DNA of 64,000 bases from QHXM01 sp963697975 (GTDB lineage: Bacteria > Acidobacteriota > Blastocatellia > Pyrinomonadales > Pyrinomonadaceae). Made by a program: the position numbers and the translations under genes. The notes beneath the pieces were generated by a model. That model was not told the DNA's origin. It ran no database searches and worked only from the letters and a program-made list of their open reading frames with translations. Below, piece by piece: positions 62,957-64,000 of the stretch (the first letter of the stretch is position 1; each line of letters begins with the position of its first letter). The stretch is from positions 3,162,001-3,226,000 of the forward strand of contig OY969111.1 in assembly GCA_963697975.1 (NCBI GenBank). The letters are read 5' to 3'.

Positions 62957-64000
62957 TCAGATATTCGAGGACGAAGGGCGCGCCATTACCCTGACGGGTT
63001 TTTGACGAGCCTCCCTGATCTTCAGTTTCTTGTTCTCGTTTCTCTCTTTCAGCAGGACGAAACCGACCGCGACGAAGATAAAGTAGAAGACCAGAAGTTG
63101 CGCGCGCTGGCGATAGGCCGTGCCGACGTTACCTTGAAAGACGGAATAAGCAATCGTCAGCATACTGATGAAAATCAGAATCGGCAGCACCTGACGAAAA
63201 CGATACTTGATGGCGAACCAGAGTCCCAGCACCATTGCCGGGAAAGAGAGCCACCAGACGATCATCTCCGGCATCGTGATGCTCGACCTTAGCGAAGTCA
63301 GTTGCCACGGAAAGGGCGCGAACAGGAGATAGAGTGTTCCAATGGGAATCGCGGCCAGCGCGCCTGACGTGGTCGAAACGTCAACCTCTCTGGCGAAACC
63401 CGATTCGGCTGACACGGAGGCATCGGCGCGGCTGCGCTGGATGCGGCTCAGGTCCGTATATTGTTCGAGCTGCACGCTGGCGAATCTGGTCACGCCCAGA
63501 AACGTCAGAGAGAGGATTAGCCCCACGACGACGATCACCTGACGAACGAGGCTCTGCGCTGTCACTGCACGCGTCCCGATGACAAGGGCGATGAGGATGG
63601 CTGCCAGCGCGATGTAGAAGATGTAGAAGCGAAAGCTGAGCAGCGCGAACAATGTGAGGACGAGAACCGCCAGATACTTGATGCTGAATCGCTCTCCCAG
63701 CTTGAGCGTGATAAGCATGGCGATGGCGAGCAGAAAGACAATCGGGGCGTCTTTCAAGCCCTGTGAAGACCACAGCACGAGCGAAGGAAAGAAGGCTACA
63801 AAAAGTGCGGCGATGCGCGCCACTCGCAGATTGGCAAAGATTTGTCGGGCGCAGAGGAAGATGACGGGGGCTGTGGCCGCGCCGACGACCGCGTTGACGA
63901 ATTGGATGGCCAGCATGTTGCGGCCAGTCACGCCGTAGACGGCGGACACCATGTAAATCATTCCCCAGCCGCCAGCCGCGCCTTCGCCGACGAACATCTT
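62957..64000 (-). CDS. GT39/PMT-like polytopic membrane protein (5' part beyond window)
   Basis: The open frame continues to the right edge, so the N-terminus is missing. The visible 347 residues have about nine hydrophobic segments with LAIQFVNAVVGAATAPVIFL, CARQIFANLRVARIAALFVA and WSSQGLKDAPIVFLLAIAML, as in PMT_2-type glycosyltransferases that use polyprenyl-phosphate sugars on the periplasmic side. The C-terminus is a charged cytoplasmic tail. It belongs to the same operon as the amidotransferase gene. Assignment to GT39 is by pattern only. Confidence 0.75.
   Translation of the reverse strand, partial: KMFVGEGAAGGWGMIYMVSAVYGVTGRNMLAIQFVNAVVGAATAPVIFLCARQIFANLRVARIAALFVAFFPSLVLWSSQGLKDAPIVFLLAIAMLITLKLGERFSIKYLAVLVLTLFALLSFRFYIFYIALAAILIALVIGTRAVTAQSLVRQVIVVVGLILSLTFLGVTRFASVQLEQYTDLSRIQRSRADASVSAESGFAREVDVSTTSGALAAIPIGTLYLLFAPFPWQLTSLRSSITMPEMIVWWLSFPAMVLGLWFAIKYRFRQVLPILIFISMLTIAYSVFQGNVGTAYRQRAQLLVFYFIFVAVGFVLLKERNENKKLKIREARQKPVRVMARPSSSNI

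Overview
The window looks like chromosomal DNA of an Acidobacteriota member, most likely a Blastocatellia-type lineage. The reasons are a VWFA-related protein of the kind typical of acidobacteria (45.5 kb), two large TonB-receptor-like barrels with an N-terminal carboxypeptidase-regulatory-like domain and no SusD partner, many secreted M16/M28/M1-type peptidases, moderately high GC, and no phage or insertion-sequence genes. The assignment is inference from gene content; no rRNA is present.

Layout. 0-12.4 kb: the start of an Amj-type lipid II flippase (cut by the left edge), an M1-peptidase-like protein that has lost all its zinc ligands, an active/inactive pair of M16 peptidases, a TPM-TPR protein, a PafA-like alkaline phosphatase family protein and two small proteins of unknown role. 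12.5-22.5 kb: rsmI, a large zinc-ribbon membrane protein, an M28 peptidase, a hicB whose hicA partner survives only as 25 codons, and a three-gene proton-translocating transhydrogenase operon (pntAA, pntAB, pntB) split by a DUF433/DUF5615 toxin-antitoxin pair. 22.6-34.4 kb: a TonB-receptor-like protein, an amidohydrolase, tRNA-Glu(CUC), an RND efflux pump with its adaptor, and a thioredoxin-fold-like protein. 34.5-39.9 kb: a three-gene block (Asp-box lipoprotein, second TonB-receptor-like protein, His/Met/Cys-rich membrane protein) bracketed by inverted copies of a 50-bp repeat, possibly for metal handling. 39.9-50.7 kb: a fused double M16 peptidase, a hidden SelW/Rdx-type selenoprotein gene with in-frame UGA, an exonuclease, the VWFA protein, a SLOG-4TM protein, a long-chain acyl-CoA ligase and a hotdog thioesterase. 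50.8-64 kb: a surface-polysaccharide cluster all on the minus strand (ligase/polymerase, TPR protein, WecA-type transferase fused to a FlaA1-like region, methyltransferase, epimerase, glycosyltransferase, nucleotidyltransferase, cupin epimerase, asparagine synthase-type amidotransferase, GT39-like membrane protein).

Two things stand out. First, the 80-residue selenoprotein at 42990-43232, invisible to normal gene calling because UGA occupies the second redox position of its Cys-x-x-Sec motif; a short hairpin lies at the right distance downstream to be a bacterial SECIS. Second, a family of at least thirteen long hairpins scattered between genes, each built from degenerate tandem heptamers in one arm and their reverse complement in the other. 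The heptamer differs from site to site but the 7-bp period does not. Two of these elements sit in-frame inside coding sequences, and several supply the stop codon or C-terminus of the neighbouring gene. They resemble the heptanucleotide STRR repeats described in cyanobacteria, but here they are organised as inverted pairs.
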